From Epiperipatus broadwayi (lineage: Eukaryota; Onychophora; Udeonychophora; Euonychophora; Peripatidae), in contig JAQFVV010000022.1 of assembly GCA_028023455.1 (NCBI GenBank), positions 8,639,100-8,703,099 on the forward strand: a stretch of DNA of 64,000 nucleotides, given 5' to 3'. Below are positions 11,757-24,716 of this stretch, in pieces. Within the stretch, counting starts at the first letter, position 1, and each line of letters starts with the position of its first letter. The notes under the pieces were generated by a model. The model made no database searches, was not told the origin of the DNA, and saw only the letters and a list, made by a program, of their open reading frames with translations. The position numbers were made by a program, and so were the translations under genes.

Positions 11757-13154
11757 AACATAATTAAAGAGAGTTCAAATAGATATTACCATACCTGAGT
11801 AATCTACAATATATAAGAAATAATCATAAATTCAAAAATTAAATGATGATCAAAAGATATTATTATATCTGAGTAAAGGAGTCCAAATATCAAGAATTAT
11901 GGCAAAGGTTCAAAATATAACACTATCAAGAATTATGGGGAAATTGTTAATAACCAGTATTATAGCAATGTATTATAACTCAGGTATATGGAAATCATGT
12001 GAAGTGAGTACACTAGTAATTCAATAAAATATAACTCAGGTATACAGGCAGTAGGTTTTATCCACTTTCATTTCTTGGTTTGATGTTAAGTGCATGTTTA
12101 AACAAATACTAAGTGAATATGGTCTAGCAGGGCGCCACTAGATTATCTGAATCTAGATATGGTTATATCTAATAACCTTTCACATGTACCGGGTTTGAAT
12201 CCCCTTTTTGGTGCTTTATTTCTAATAAAAATGGAAGATTTTGCTTTTTGAGCCATATCATTATACGCACTAATATTTAGGTAAAAGTAAAACAACTATA
12301 AACTAAAGTGGAGTATATTAGACATAAATCATTTCTCAGATCTTAGCATAACAAATGTGTTTCAATATTTTTATAAGTTTACTAGCTCAGATTATATATA
12401 ACTAATTTAGGATGGCAATTGACTCATCCTTGCATGAAATAGATGATGGGATGTGGTTATAATAATACTAAGAGATCACTAAATATTATAAAATCAATAT
12501 TTATTTATGGCCTTTAAACAGTTAAACAGCTCATTAATTAAAATGTTGATGACGATGATGATGATGATAATAATAACAATAATGACAAGGGTTTCAACTA
12601 CAGCTTTAGGACTAAGCCTAAACATAAAACTAATTTTTACAAAGAAATTCATAATTATTGCTTAATTTTAGCATATTTACTTATATCTTAAATAACTAAT
12701 ATTCAACCAGTGATGATGATGAATAATCACACTTAACAAAGACTACACTTAATGAAATATATATGCCTCGTTTAATAAAACAAACTAATATTTATTACTA
12801 CATTTCTAACATATACAGAAAAATTTCTAGATAAATATGAAAATTGACATGAATAATAATAATAATAATTGATTATACAACAATCCTCAGATTAATTTTA
12901 AGTTCTTCCCCCTTTCCCTTCAAATGTATTTTGTATTAATTTGGATGTCACATTGACCATGATTTTCACTCCATGAGAAAAATATTTCAAGAAAAAAAAA
13001 AAAATCTGCTCATTAGCACACATACTTTAAAAATCTAACATGTAAATAGAATGTAAAAAAAAATGTTAGTAGAATTGAAAGAGCAAGTTTTAGAAAAGAG
13101 TTTTAAATCATTATCTCGCCCTCTCTTCTACCTCTGAAATGCTATACCTAACTT
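11753..13154. other. AT-rich intergenic DNA, no gene seen
   Basis: Contains GAT/AAT microsatellite runs near 12548-12575 and 12720. No open frame with coding features. One possible tRNA-like stretch is listed separately at 12126-12218. Confidence 0.55.
12126..12218 (+). other. Possible decayed tRNA-like sequence with box B
   Basis: ACCGGGTTTGAATCCCCTTT contains a good Pol III box B and T-arm pairing (GGG/CCC), followed by a T run that could end transcription. Upstream, TAGATTATCTGAATCTA can form a stem-loop in the anticodon position. The acceptor stem does not pair convincingly and box A is unclear. A tRNA pseudogene or SINE head is possible. Confidence 0.3.
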
Positions 13155-13654
13155 NNNNNNNNNNNNNNNNNNNNNNNNNNNNNNNNNNNNNNNNNNNNNN
13201 NNNNNNNNNNNNNNNNNNNNNNNNNNNNNNNNNNNNNNNNNNNNNNNNNNNNNNNNNNNNNNNNNNNNNNNNNNNNNNNNNNNNNNNNNNNNNNNNNNNN
13301 NNNNNNNNNNNNNNNNNNNNNNNNNNNNNNNNNNNNNNNNNNNNNNNNNNNNNNNNNNNNNNNNNNNNNNNNNNNNNNNNNNNNNNNNNNNNNNNNNNNN
13401 NNNNNNNNNNNNNNNNNNNNNNNNNNNNNNNNNNNNNNNNNNNNNNNNNNNNNNNNNNNNNNNNNNNNNNNNNNNNNNNNNNNNNNNNNNNNNNNNNNNN
13501 NNNNNNNNNNNNNNNNNNNNNNNNNNNNNNNNNNNNNNNNNNNNNNNNNNNNNNNNNNNNNNNNNNNNNNNNNNNNNNNNNNNNNNNNNNNNNNNNNNNN
13601 NNNNNNNNNNNNNNNNNNNNNNNNNNNNNNNNNNNNNNNNNNNNNNNNNNNNNN
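13155..13654. other. Assembly gap of exactly 500 N
   Basis: 500 consecutive N, a round number typical of a scaffold gap of arbitrary length. Both open frames that span it are artefacts. Confidence 0.99.
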
Positions 13655-14085
13655 GTCCATTGACTATTAAAAAAAGATAAATATAAAATATTACTAATAA
13701 TAAAAGAACGAATAAGAAAATAATATTATATGATTTAAAAAAATATTAATGAATGAATTAAGGTTGAACTGAAAATTATATGAAAAGAAAATTATTATTT
13801 TATTAAGTTGGGGCTAATAAAAGTAAAGTTTAAGTTTATGAAAAATAAAAGTAATTAGGAGATTATTAAAAAGAATAAAAATGATTAATATATTTAAATT
13901 AATAGTTGTTCATGAATATGTATATATACAGTCAGAAATCCATATGTGTAATTTAAGTTTATTTTACATTTATATTAAATGAATTATTTGATTTAGGTTT
14001 GATTATATTTATTTCAGTTTTAATTTTTTTATTGTTTACATTTTTATGGTATTATTTATATAGTTATGTATTTTGTGTTGTTAAT
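13655..14085. other. AT-rich intergenic DNA, no gene seen
   Basis: Strongly AT-rich with A and T runs. No repeat or coding feature recognised. Confidence 0.6.
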
Positions 14086-14091
14086 TATATC

Positions 14092-14135
14092 ATAGCTCTG
14101 AAGAAGACTGCAAGACAGTCAAAATGATATGTTTT
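14092..14135 (+). ncRNA. Penelope-type hammerhead relic
   Basis: CTCTGAAGAAGACTG followed by CAGTCAAAATG has the same layout as the minimal hammerhead at 24600-24650: a CTGANGA core, then an A, then a GACTG/CAGTC stem. The GAAA is changed to AAAA, so it is predicted inactive. Confidence 0.45.
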
Positions 14136-14194
14136 TTGCTAAAAAATGTTCAAAGTAGAGTGGATAAATTGCAGTTATATAAGATATGATTTTT

Positions 14195-14470
14195 TCAGTT
14201 GGAGAGCTGACTTTAAAGACATGTAGATGTCTAAAAGTTTCAGATCTTCTTCTAACAATTAACTTTTAGATAAATGCTTTGCTTGAGTTGGTTTTTTAAA
14301 TCTAATGTCCCAACTCCTCACTGAAGAGACCCATAGGTCGAAACCGGTCTGGGGATGGGGACAATCCAAAATAAAAATAATTTGAATGCCTTCTCTTGTA
14401 GTAGCATTTATCATAAATAAAAAAAAAAAAGCTTGTTTAGAGCTATTAGCATGCTCTTAATTTTACATAA
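14195..14470 (+). mobile_element. HR3 hammerhead-bearing repeat, diverged copy
   Basis: Co-linear with the HR3 units at 23.2-24.5 kb. It has a GTTGGAGAGCTG block, a perfect hairpin AGACATGTAGATGTCT (14217-14232), AACTTTTAGATAAATGCTTT, the ribozyme at 14306-14363, then GCATTTATCATAAA and GCTTGTTTAGAGCTATTAGC. It is far more diverged from the 24-kb copies in primary sequence than in ribozyme structure. No open frame is present. Confidence 0.85.
14306..14363 (+). ncRNA. Complete type I hammerhead ribozyme, HR3
   Basis: Every required core base is present: CTGAAGA at 14321-14327 and GAAA at 14340-14343. Stem II is GACC/GGTC (14328-14331 with 14336-14339) closing a CATA loop. Stem III is AC/GT around a CG loop, and cleavage is predicted after C14349 in a GTC triplet. 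Inner stem I is TCCTCA (14315-14320) with TGGGGA (14350-14355). Beyond a small internal loop, TGTCCC (14306-14311) pairs with GGGACA (14358-14363). The very short stem III is the metazoan retroelement form. Activity is inferred, not shown. Confidence 0.92.
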
Positions 14471-14734
14471 GATATTACAGCAAAATAAAGGAAGTGGTGA
14501 ATTTGATAATTTAATAAATATATTTTTATTTGACTTCAAAGTAGCAAGAGTAATTTGATCTTTTCAGATGCTAATATTATAATTTTAATTATAAAATAAA
14601 AGTAAACTATGGGTTTAATACACATATACCTCTCTCCACAATGTTGAAGACCTCATCATGTTACAGTCACATTGTTTATTTTACGGTGGATAGCTCAACA
14701 CTGATGTGACTAACCTGGCATTTATTGTTTTAGC

Positions 14735-14985
14735 TAATAATAGATATCACATGATCATTATTTTCTATGCTTATCCTACCTGTTAAAACAGAGGCAAAAC
14801 TCTCCATACAGTAGTGTCACTAAGTGAAAACCAGAGTGATCAATGAGTAGGCATTAGATAAGGATTTTATGCGTAAACCTTCTTGAATTCATTGATTACT
14901 CTGGCTTGCACTGAGTAGTGTTATGGTATGGAGAGGTTTTCCTCTGTTCTAATAATAAATACCTATTTTACTAACTAAGACTAGA
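14735..14985. repeat. HR2 terminal foldback, no ribozyme
   Basis: Inverted repeat built from the HR2 ends. The left arm has ATCACATGATCATTATTTTC and GCAAAACTCTCCATACAGTA; the right arm returns through TTGATTACTCTGGCTTGC to TATGGAGAGG. The ribozyme part of HR2 is missing. It is similar in plan to 38552-38730. Confidence 0.75.
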
Positions 14986-15346
14986 TGATTAATTGGATTA
15001 GCTATAATGTATCCATTGATATAAAAATTCATAAGCTGTTTGTGATTGAAAAAAATTTCATGGCCTGTCCAATGAAGATTTGAATCTGAAATCATGGGTA
15101 CAGCAGAGGAATACATGAATCATTACCCCCCCCCCCCAAGCGTACATTTTATTTCCATTTTACATTGTATTTATTGTTTTTGTAGAAATCAACAATAAAC
15201 ATCACATGACCACCTCCTCTTATGCTTGTGTATAACTGGTGTTAAAACAGGCAAAACTCACTATATATATTGCCACACACAGCAAGCTAGAGTAATCAAT
15301 GGATGCCAGAAGGCTTGTGCATAAAATTCCCATCCAGTGCCTACTC

Positions 15347-15405
15347 ATCCAATATCCTCAGACTAGTTTCTGGCTTATGGCCTTCATCAGTGAGTAGCCT
15401 TGGAT
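15347..15405 (-). ncRNA. Type I hammerhead ribozyme, HR2, core intact
   Basis: On the minus strand CTGATGA (complement of 15384-15390) is followed by stem II GGC/GCC with a CATAA loop, then GAAAC, a TA loop and GTC. Inner stem I CTCA/TGAG is fully Watson-Crick and outer stem I ATCCAA/TTGGAT pairs completely. The pair next to the core is A/A rather than G-C in this family, which may lower activity. Cleavage is predicted between 15361 and 15360. Confidence 0.75.
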
Positions 15406-15570
15406 ACTGAACTGGGTTCAGACTCATATGACTACATAAGCTAATGGGCTTGGATTGAAAATATTAAGGTGTTTTCAGTTTAAGACTAATGGTTTTATAG
15501 TTAAATGGAGATAAAAGGTGGTTGCTGGAGGGTTGCATTAGATCCTAAGATCTAGATGCAGTGCTCTCAG

Positions 15571-15629
15571 ATCCAAGGCTCCTCACTGACCAAGGCCATA
15601 AGCCAGAAACTAGTCTGGGGATATTGGAT
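15571..15629 (+). ncRNA. Hammerhead ribozyme, HR2, core mutated
   Basis: CTGACCA replaces CTGATGA at 15586-15592 (G8 lost). Outer stem I ATCCAA/TTGGAT, inner stem TCCTCA/TGGGGA, GAAAC and GTC are all present. Predicted inactive copy. Confidence 0.7.
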
Positions 15630-15735
15630 GAGTAGGCACTAGATGGGGATTTTATGCACAAGCCTTCTGGCATCCATTGATTACTCTAGCTTCCTGTGTG
15701 TGGCAATATAAATAGTGAGTTTTTCCTGTTTTAAT

Positions 15736-18587
<2,852 letters not shown>

Positions 18588-20254
18588 ATTTTTTATCATT
18601 TTTTTTGTAATTATAAGTTGAATTTCAAAGATTATATTAATTATTTGAATATATCCTTTACTGGTATATGTTACTATTATAAATTTGGTGGAGAATTTTA
18701 TTCTTCATTGAAAAACTTTAAAGAAATTTTTTTGTAGCTATTATTATATTTTGAATTATCTTTTTATTTATTAATTTGCAAAGTTAATATGTTAGTTTTA
18801 GGATAATTTTAGTTTTTAAAATATACTTTTATTGAATATTATGAAAAATATAAATTTTTTAATGAAGAATAAATCTTTAAAAATAAAAACCATGAAAATG
18901 ATTACCAAATATACCACAGAAAGCTGCTCAAATTTATTGTACACCTGAAGAATTAATGAGATTATTAAAAGACAGTCAGTGCATTAACCCATGGAGAGAA
19001 TTCATAGCTAATGAGTTTTTTTTACCTATTTGTGATAAAAAATCATTTACCAGATCAAAGTACTGTGATTGTAATTTTCACAAAACTACATGTTTTCAAA
19101 ATGTTTTTGATATGATAGTTAAGAAAATTGTTCATTTTATTATTGTGAGTTCTGTAAAGAATCTCATGATGCAAAAATAATGCATCTTCTTGCTCAACTT
19201 TATGGTCTGAGTTTGAATTTCACCATATAAAACTTTATTGCTATCAGTGGATTTTTTTCTATAAAATTATTTCAAGCAACCATACCAAATTCATAGTCAA
19301 TCTAGATAACCATTCTTTGTTGATCAGTAAATGGATATCTAGTTATTTTTAGCTTAAAAATGATGGAAATAAATATTTAAAATTCAATATTTAACAAATA
19401 ACATTCCTGGTGAATAATGTCTTCTGTGTTTTTTTATGAGAGACTAATAGAAAGATCATTATCCTGAATGGATTATTATAACACTATTTTATATTATTTT
19501 GTTAAAAAAATCTTACTTCTAAACAGGTCTGAAATTTGAACAAGACAAGTATAAGTTTTAAGATTCTCTGTCAAAAAACAAAACAAAACAAAAACAACAC
19601 TAATAGTATCACAAAAAAACATTTCTGCTACTCATTTCAAAATGATAAAAACATCATTATTGCATTTTGTACAAGTAATGTTGAAAGTTATAGACTGCTT
19701 TTCTTAATTATAGAAACTCCAGCCAAACCAAAAATATTTAAAAATTTAAATTTTAGTGTTGTATTAGTATACTAAAAGATTTACAAAAATCAGCTTGGAT
19801 GCATCCTATTAGAAGGTTTTCAATTACATTTGCTCCAAAGCTGAAAAAAACATTTGCATTAATGTTATTATTGTCCATGACAGTGCTCCAATGCATTTCA
19901 TTCATCTCTCTCATCTCATGACTAAATAATGTTTTACCATTTGACATTATATTTTTGATACAACATGTGGATCAAGATATTATATCTAGTAAATGTATTA
20001 CAGAAAAAAAAAATTCTTTTTTTTTTATAGATTCTTGTGAAAACTGTCATTAGAGAATAAAACTCATTGAGACTTTACAAAAATAAAATAAAAGATGTGA
20101 TTTACACCTGAAAATCTATTTCTGAGAAAATGTTATCACCTTTGAGAAATCACAAAGAAAATTATGACCTGATGTTAAAACATTAACTGTTTAAACTGTA
20201 ATTAAGTTAAAGATTCATGTATTTAAGACTTTGATAGATCATAATACCATTGAT
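18588..20254. other. AT-rich intergenic DNA, no gene seen
   Basis: Short open frames at 18956-19180 (+), 19536-19775 (+) and 19753-19947 (-) have no recognisable domain and AT-driven composition. Nothing else recognised. Confidence 0.55.
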
Positions 20255-20625
20255 GAATAATATTTCTGTAGTGTAATTTTCACTATACCACTTTTGCACA
20301 AGATATGGATTGGCTTCTATTCACTTTTAACACCATGTGGAGAGATGTAATCATGAATATATGACCAAAAATATGTGAAAAAGATCTATGATTTCAAAGA
20401 TACACATTTTGTGCTGAACCAGTGCTCATCAGTTGGCCAAGACCATAATCTCTTACATATATTTTTATCATTGTTCATTATATACATAGATAGCAAAAGA
20501 AGATAGAAATCATCTCTATCTTGTGTGAGAGCGATGTAGTGAAAAATACACTACAGAAATATTATTAATTATTGCATAATCTCTAGTCTAATGAATGACT
20601 AATAAAAATTATTAATATAATGCCA
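20255..20625 (-). mobile_element. HR1b hammerhead-related repeat, minus strand
   Basis: Reverse-oriented copy of 11318-11665, sharing TATGGATTGGCTTCTATTCA-type sequence, GTGTAATTTTCACT and ATGACTAATAAAAATTATTA. The ribozyme segment has CTGATGA (complement of 20427-20433), but stem II is mismatched and the GAAA is AAAA. It is inactive. It also carries an internal inverted pair of the GTGTAATTTTCACT end (20270 and 20540). Confidence 0.7.
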
Positions 20626-21464
20626 TTGCTCTTGTTTATCATTTAAATGAAATTTTAAAGGTCTACCAAAAAATAGATAATGATAAGGCTCTTGTAAGTG
20701 ATTAACATTCAAAAGAATAAAATATGAACAGATGATGAAATTATTAAAGTTAATCAAGGAAAAATGGTAGAAGATTAAGAAGCAGAGAAAAAAGTATAAC
20801 TCATTTGGACTAAAAAAAAAAAAAAATTGGATACTAAAATAAAATATATTGACATGCTATATTTGATATAATTTTTATAAAAATTGATATGATTTTGGTT
20901 TTAAAATGAACTATAAATAAATAAAAAAGATTAATTTTTAACTATGTAAATGTTTGCTTAATATTTTAATACCATCTCTATAATTATTCTGTATTTATTT
21001 TTTTTTTAAATTTGAATTAAACCTGTAAATAATATTTTGCACATATTTTGAAATCAATTGGCTATATGTTGATCTAACCTAAGTCTGATTCAGTGGTAAA
21101 TTAATTAGTTGATTATTATATGCAAGCATGTATGTGTTTTTTAGATGAAAATTTGATCAAATTTAATCAATAATTTATACCAAATTTGGGTAAATCAGTA
21201 CTTATATAAACAATTCCCAGCTTATAACATGCAATAAATTAAAAAAAAAAAAGAATGTTTAAGTCAATACAACCTTTTTATTTTAAATATCTTATGTTAT
21301 GTGATGATTTCTTGTAGTAGACTCTAGTGCTTGTTTTCATTTGTTAAAATATATTTTCATACCATTAATTGTGATGCAAAATGTGTAAATAAAATATCTT
21401 TGACATACCAAAACATCATGTGATCATCTTTTTATATGCTTACACATGCTGTTAATAAGAATAT
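20626..21464. other. AT-rich intergenic DNA, no gene seen
   Basis: A and T homopolymer runs only. No repeat or coding feature recognised. Confidence 0.55.
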
Positions 21465-21665
21465 GTGATGTACTGTGTCTTCTCCTTAAAGGGAGTCAGG
21501 AATCTCTCAGCAATTATACCCAGAGAAACCTGTTAGCTACTTTATTTTCCATTCCCCACTCTATTTTCCCGTATTCTGTTCCATCCCCATTTCCACAACA
21601 TAATCTTTGTCAACTCTATGACCTTTATATCTAAATCCCCCTTATCTTTTCCCAAACCCAGCATA
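21465..21665. repeat. Repeat family K, copy 1
   Basis: About 200 bp of higher GC content, clearly homologous to 47278-47510 (shared words GGAGTCAGGAATCTCT, CCCAGAGAAACCTGTTAGC, CCACAACATAATCTTTG and CCAAACCCAGCATAAAAA). Both copies have disrupted frames in every phase. On the minus strand short Lys/Trp-rich reading is possible, but no family is recognised. Confidence 0.75.
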
Positions 21666-21689
21666 AAAACCAATAAACCAAACTCTTTA

Positions 21690-21960
21690 TACAGTAGTGC
21701 CACCAAGTGCAAGCCTTTGAAATCAATGGATGCAGGAAGGTTTTTGCATAAAATCCCTATCTAGTGCCTACTCATCCTGAGATCTAGGTGTAGTGCTCTC
21801 AATCCAAGGCTCCTCATTGACGAAAGCCTAAGTTAGAAACTAATCTGGGGATGTTGAATGAGTAGGTACTAGATAGGGATTTTATATAAAAACCTTTATG
21901 CATTCATAAATTACAAAGGCTTGCACTTGGTGGAATTATTATATGAAGAATTTGGTATTC
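21690..21960 (+). mobile_element. HR2 hammerhead repeat, decayed
   Basis: Left part in minus orientation (CAGTAGTGCCACCAAGTGCA) and right part in plus orientation. The ribozyme near 21802-21858 has CATTGACG for CACTGATG and a TAGAAACTAATCTGG 3' half, so the core and cleavage triplet are both damaged. Confidence 0.7.
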
Positions 21961-23033
21961 TTATCTTTGATTTATGTTAGTGATTTTTGCCTGCTCATCA
22001 AGAAGCTGTAGAGCACATTTTTTATATTTTTCTATTTAACATTTATTACAACAATGTCTATAGTAATGCATTGTGCATATAATACATGCATATAAAAACG
22101 ATCTCTTTAATAGTTAAGAGTGAAAGTATAAATATTCATTTTGTATATGAAGAAGGATGGTATAATGACATAGACTGCAGACATAAACGTAAGAACATTT
22201 CTGTTGTTTTACATTTGATGTAAATAATATGATTAGCAAAAATTTTATTACCTTTTATTTACAATCAATAACTTTAAGGGAGGGAGGATATTTACCGAGT
22301 ATCTTCTCTCCTACCCTCATCTTTTGACATTTGATTGATCACCTACTTTTCTGATTAAAGTATTTATTTATCTATAAATAAATAAATTTTCTAAAACAAT
22401 TTTAATAATAATAGTTTCTTTAAAAATAAACCTATTGTTTTTATATATAAAAAGTAAAACAGCCTTTTTTATTGTTAGTCTGCTGCAAGGAGAAGGCTGT
22501 GTTTATTGAGCTTATTAATTTTTGAGAGGTGAGACTTTGATTATTATTATTATTATCATCATCATCATCATCATCATCATCTTACTTCCTAGATAGATAC
22601 ACATTTTCCAAACAATATTGAATAGTTATACAGGTCAGCTAACTAAAAAAAAAAATCTTAATTCATTTAAATGTCTTACTATTCAGCTTAGATTCAAATC
22701 TCAGGCTACAAAATAACAAATAAATACACTATGCCCACACCACAAGGATCTTTGAATAAAAAAAGTATATTTATTATATATGATATGATTTGCTTTTAAA
22801 GTAGGCATCTAATAATTATATGGACTAATATTTGAAAAAATGCTAAATAAATTTACACTGCTAATACTATTAACATAAGAGAGAACAATTATGCAAATTT
22901 CATATTTTTGGTTAAAATAAAATGTTGTAATTAACAATCTTTTTTTAGCATCCAAACTGAATTATACAATAATTTTATCATATTTAAAACTTTACTTACA
23001 ATGTATATTTACGATGTAAATATCTCCAAATAA
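21961..23033. other. AT-rich intergenic DNA with trinucleotide microsatellite
   Basis: An ATT/ATC trinucleotide run lies at about 22540-22581 (eight or more ATC units). Otherwise no feature recognised. Confidence 0.6.
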
Positions 23034-23388
23034 ATAGCCAAGGTTGAACTCATGACTGCAGTAAAATGTTAAGATATATAATTAAAATAGTCAAAATAAG
23101 AGTCATACATCAATTCATAGATCACATGACCCTATCTCTTAAGCTTGTAAGTTATAAACAGTGAGGATTGCCAATTCCTCTACAATAGCCAAGGTTGAAC
23201 TCATGACTGCAGTAAAATGTTAAGATATATAATTAAAATAGTCAAAATAAGAGTCATAGATCAATTCATAGATCACATGACCCTATCTCTTAAGCTTGTA
23301 AGTTATAAACAGTGAGGATTGCCAATTCCTCTACAAGCTTTATGCTAAATGCATAGCCAGAGCCAGCACTTAAAATACCTCTGTCAGG

Positions 23389-23457
23389 AACCCCTCCCCA
23401 AACCCCTGACCATGGTTTCGTGCTTTGGCACTCCTCAGAGAGGTGTCAGGGTAGGTT
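23389..23457 (-). ncRNA. Complete type I hammerhead ribozyme, HR3 unit 1
   Basis: On the minus strand: CTGAGGA core (C3 opposite 23438), stem II GTGC/GCAC with CAAA loop, GAAA, stem III ACC/GGT with AT loop, and C as cleavage base. Inner stem I ACCTCT/AGGGGT and an outer CCC/GGG-containing helix complete the fold. Cleavage is predicted between 23408 and 23407. The same core is found at 24352-24420 on the other strand. Confidence 0.92.
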
Positions 23458-23818
23458 CAGACACTAGATCTAAAAATACCAACCCAAAGCTAAGCACTTA
23501 GCTAAAAGTTATCTATTGAGTGGAAAATCAATTTTCAGACATCTACATGTCTTCAAACCTAGCTATCCAACTCTAATAGCTATATGGGGCTGATAGATCT
23601 TCAGCCATACCATATATTAGTAGTCATAGCAATATAAAATTGCATTAAGACTTTTGGCAGAGACTATAAAGTCAAAATAAGAGTCATAGATCAATTCATA
23701 GATCACATGACCCTATCTCTTAAGCTTGTAAGTTATAAACAGTGAGGATTGCCAATTTCTCTACAAACTTTATGATAAATGCATAGCCAGAGACAGCACT
23801 TAAAATATCTCTGTCAGG

Positions 23819-23887
23819 AACTTCTCCCCAAACCCCTGACCATGGTTTCATGCTTTGGCACTCCTCAGAGAGGTGTCAGGGTAGGTC
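23819..23887 (-). ncRNA. Type I hammerhead ribozyme, HR3 unit 2
   Basis: Same fold as the unit 1 ribozyme, exactly 430 nt away in the same orientation (C3 opposite 23868). One difference in stem II makes GTGC/GCAT, a G-U pair next to the core. Cleavage is predicted between 23838 and 23837, so unit-length 430-nt RNA would be released between the two ribozymes. Confidence 0.87.
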
Positions 23888-24253
23888 CAGACACTAGATC
23901 TAAAAATACCAACACAAAGCTAAGCACTTAGGTAAAAGTTATCTATTGAGTGGAAAAATCTGAAATTTTCAGACATCTACATGTCTTCAAACCCAGATAT
24001 CCAACTCAAATAGCTATATGGGGCTGATAGAGCTTCAGCCATACCATATATTAGTAATCTTAGCAATATAACTTACAAGCTTAAGAGATAGGGTCATGTG
24101 ATCTATGAATTGATCTATGACTCTTATTTTGACTATTTATAGTCTCTGCCAAAAGTCTTATGCAATTTTTATATTGCTATGACTACTAATATATAGTATA
24201 GCTGAAGATCTATCAGCCCCATATAGCTATTAGAGTTGGATAGCTAGGTTTGA

Positions 24254-24269
24254 AGACATGTAGATGTCT
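24254..24269 (+). other. Conserved hairpin upstream of the HR3 hammerhead
   Basis: AGACAT-GTAG-ATGTCT forms a 6-bp stem with a GTAG loop about 100 nt before the ribozyme. The same hairpin occurs in the diverged 14-kb copy (14217-14232) and, on the minus strand, at 23537-23552 and 23971-23986. Its retention while flanks diverge suggests function; the role is unknown. Confidence 0.6.
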
Positions 24270-24351
24270 GAAAATTTCAGATTTTCCACTCAATAGATAA
24301 CTTTTAGCTAAGTGCTTAGCTTTGGGTTGGTATTTTTAGATCTAGTGTCTG

Positions 24352-24420
24352 AACCTACCCTGACACCTCTCTGAGGAGTGCCAAAGCACGAAACCATGGT
24401 CAGGGGTTTGGGGAGGGGTT
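24352..24420 (+). ncRNA. Complete type I hammerhead ribozyme, HR3 inverted unit
   Basis: CTGAGGA at 24371-24377, stem II GTGC (24378-24381) with GCAC (24386-24389) around CAAA, and GAAA at 24390-24393. Stem III is ACC/GGT around AT, with cleavage after C24401. Inner stem I is ACCTCT (24365-24370) with AGGGGT (24402-24407). Past a TGAC/TT internal loop, CCC (24358-24360) pairs with GGG (24410-24412), and T-A, C-G and C-G pairs extend the helix. All core bases are present. Confidence 0.92.
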
Positions 24421-24527
24421 CATGACAGAGGTATTTTAAGTGCTGGCTCTGGCTATGCATTTATCATAAAGCTTGTAGAGGAATTGGCAATCCTCAGTGT
24501 TTATATAATTAAAATGCTTTGTTTATA

Positions 24528-24716
24528 TATATTGCTTATAATAACTTCTTTCACATACACTTTAATGCAAATTTTAAAAAAAAAAAAACAGAGGAAGTTT
24601 GAGAAAGCTCTGATGAAGACTGTTGAACAGTCGAAACTGTCAGGAAAATAAATGTTTTATTTAAAAAAAATTTGCATTAAAGTGCATACGAAAGAAGTTA
24701 TTATAAGCAATATTTA
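24528..24716. mobile_element. Small terminal-inverted-repeat element with hammerhead
   Basis: Terminal inverted repeats of about 45 bp: TTGCTTATAATAACTTCTTT at the left and AAAGAAGTTATTATAAGCAA at the right. They enclose roughly 90 bp with a poly-A run, a hammerhead-like fold at 24605-24650 and an AAATAAATG stretch. The whole element is 189 bp with no open frame. The architecture is like a MITE, yet the ribozyme is of the Penelope type. Confidence 0.8.
24605..24650 (+). ncRNA. Minimal Penelope-type hammerhead ribozyme
   Basis: CTGATGA at 24610-24616, one unpaired A, a perfect 6-bp stem II GACTGT/ACAGTC with TGA loop, and GAAA at 24633-24636. Stem III has 2 bp (AC/GT) with a one-base loop, with C24641 as cleavage base in a GTC triplet. 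Stem I is short (CT/AG). The extra A before stem II and the weak stem I make activity uncertain; similar folds are known from Penelope-like elements. Confidence 0.65.

Larger units (their letters stand above)
15185..15735. mobile_element. HR2 hammerhead repeat, inverted pair
   Basis: Two HR2 3' regions face each other around unique HR2 body sequence (GAGATAAAAGGTGGTTGCTG and GAGGGTTGCATTAGATCCTA). Outer ends are CATCACATGACC with CAGGCAAAACTCACTATA on the left and its complement on the right. A minus-strand hammerhead (15347-15405) and a plus-strand one (15571-15629) sit symmetrically, so a transcript through the element would fold back on itself. Confidence 0.8.
23034..24504. mobile_element. 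HR3 hammerhead array: tandem 430-bp units plus inverted unit
   Basis: Two head-to-tail units start at GTCAAAATAAGAGTCATAG (23241 and 23671), an exact 430-bp period, preceded by a 151-bp tandem duplication (23034 and 23185). From about 24071 the sequence inverts. The inverted segment begins at CTTACAAGC and ends at GTGTTTATA, two points that are adjacent in the unit, so it is one whole unit opened at a different place (about 434 bp). It spans the unit junction seen at 23671. Each unit has one hammerhead and a conserved 16-nt hairpin AGACATCTACATGTCT or its complement. No coding capacity. High identity between units suggests recent origin. Confidence 0.9.

Noticed and set aside
13139-13663. Open frames of 170-174 codons on both strands
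   Set aside because: They consist almost wholly of undetermined bases in the 500-N gap.
22540-22581. Regular short repeats as a CRISPR-like array
   Set aside because: Simple ATC/ATT trinucleotide microsatellite without spacers, in a eukaryotic-type sequence.
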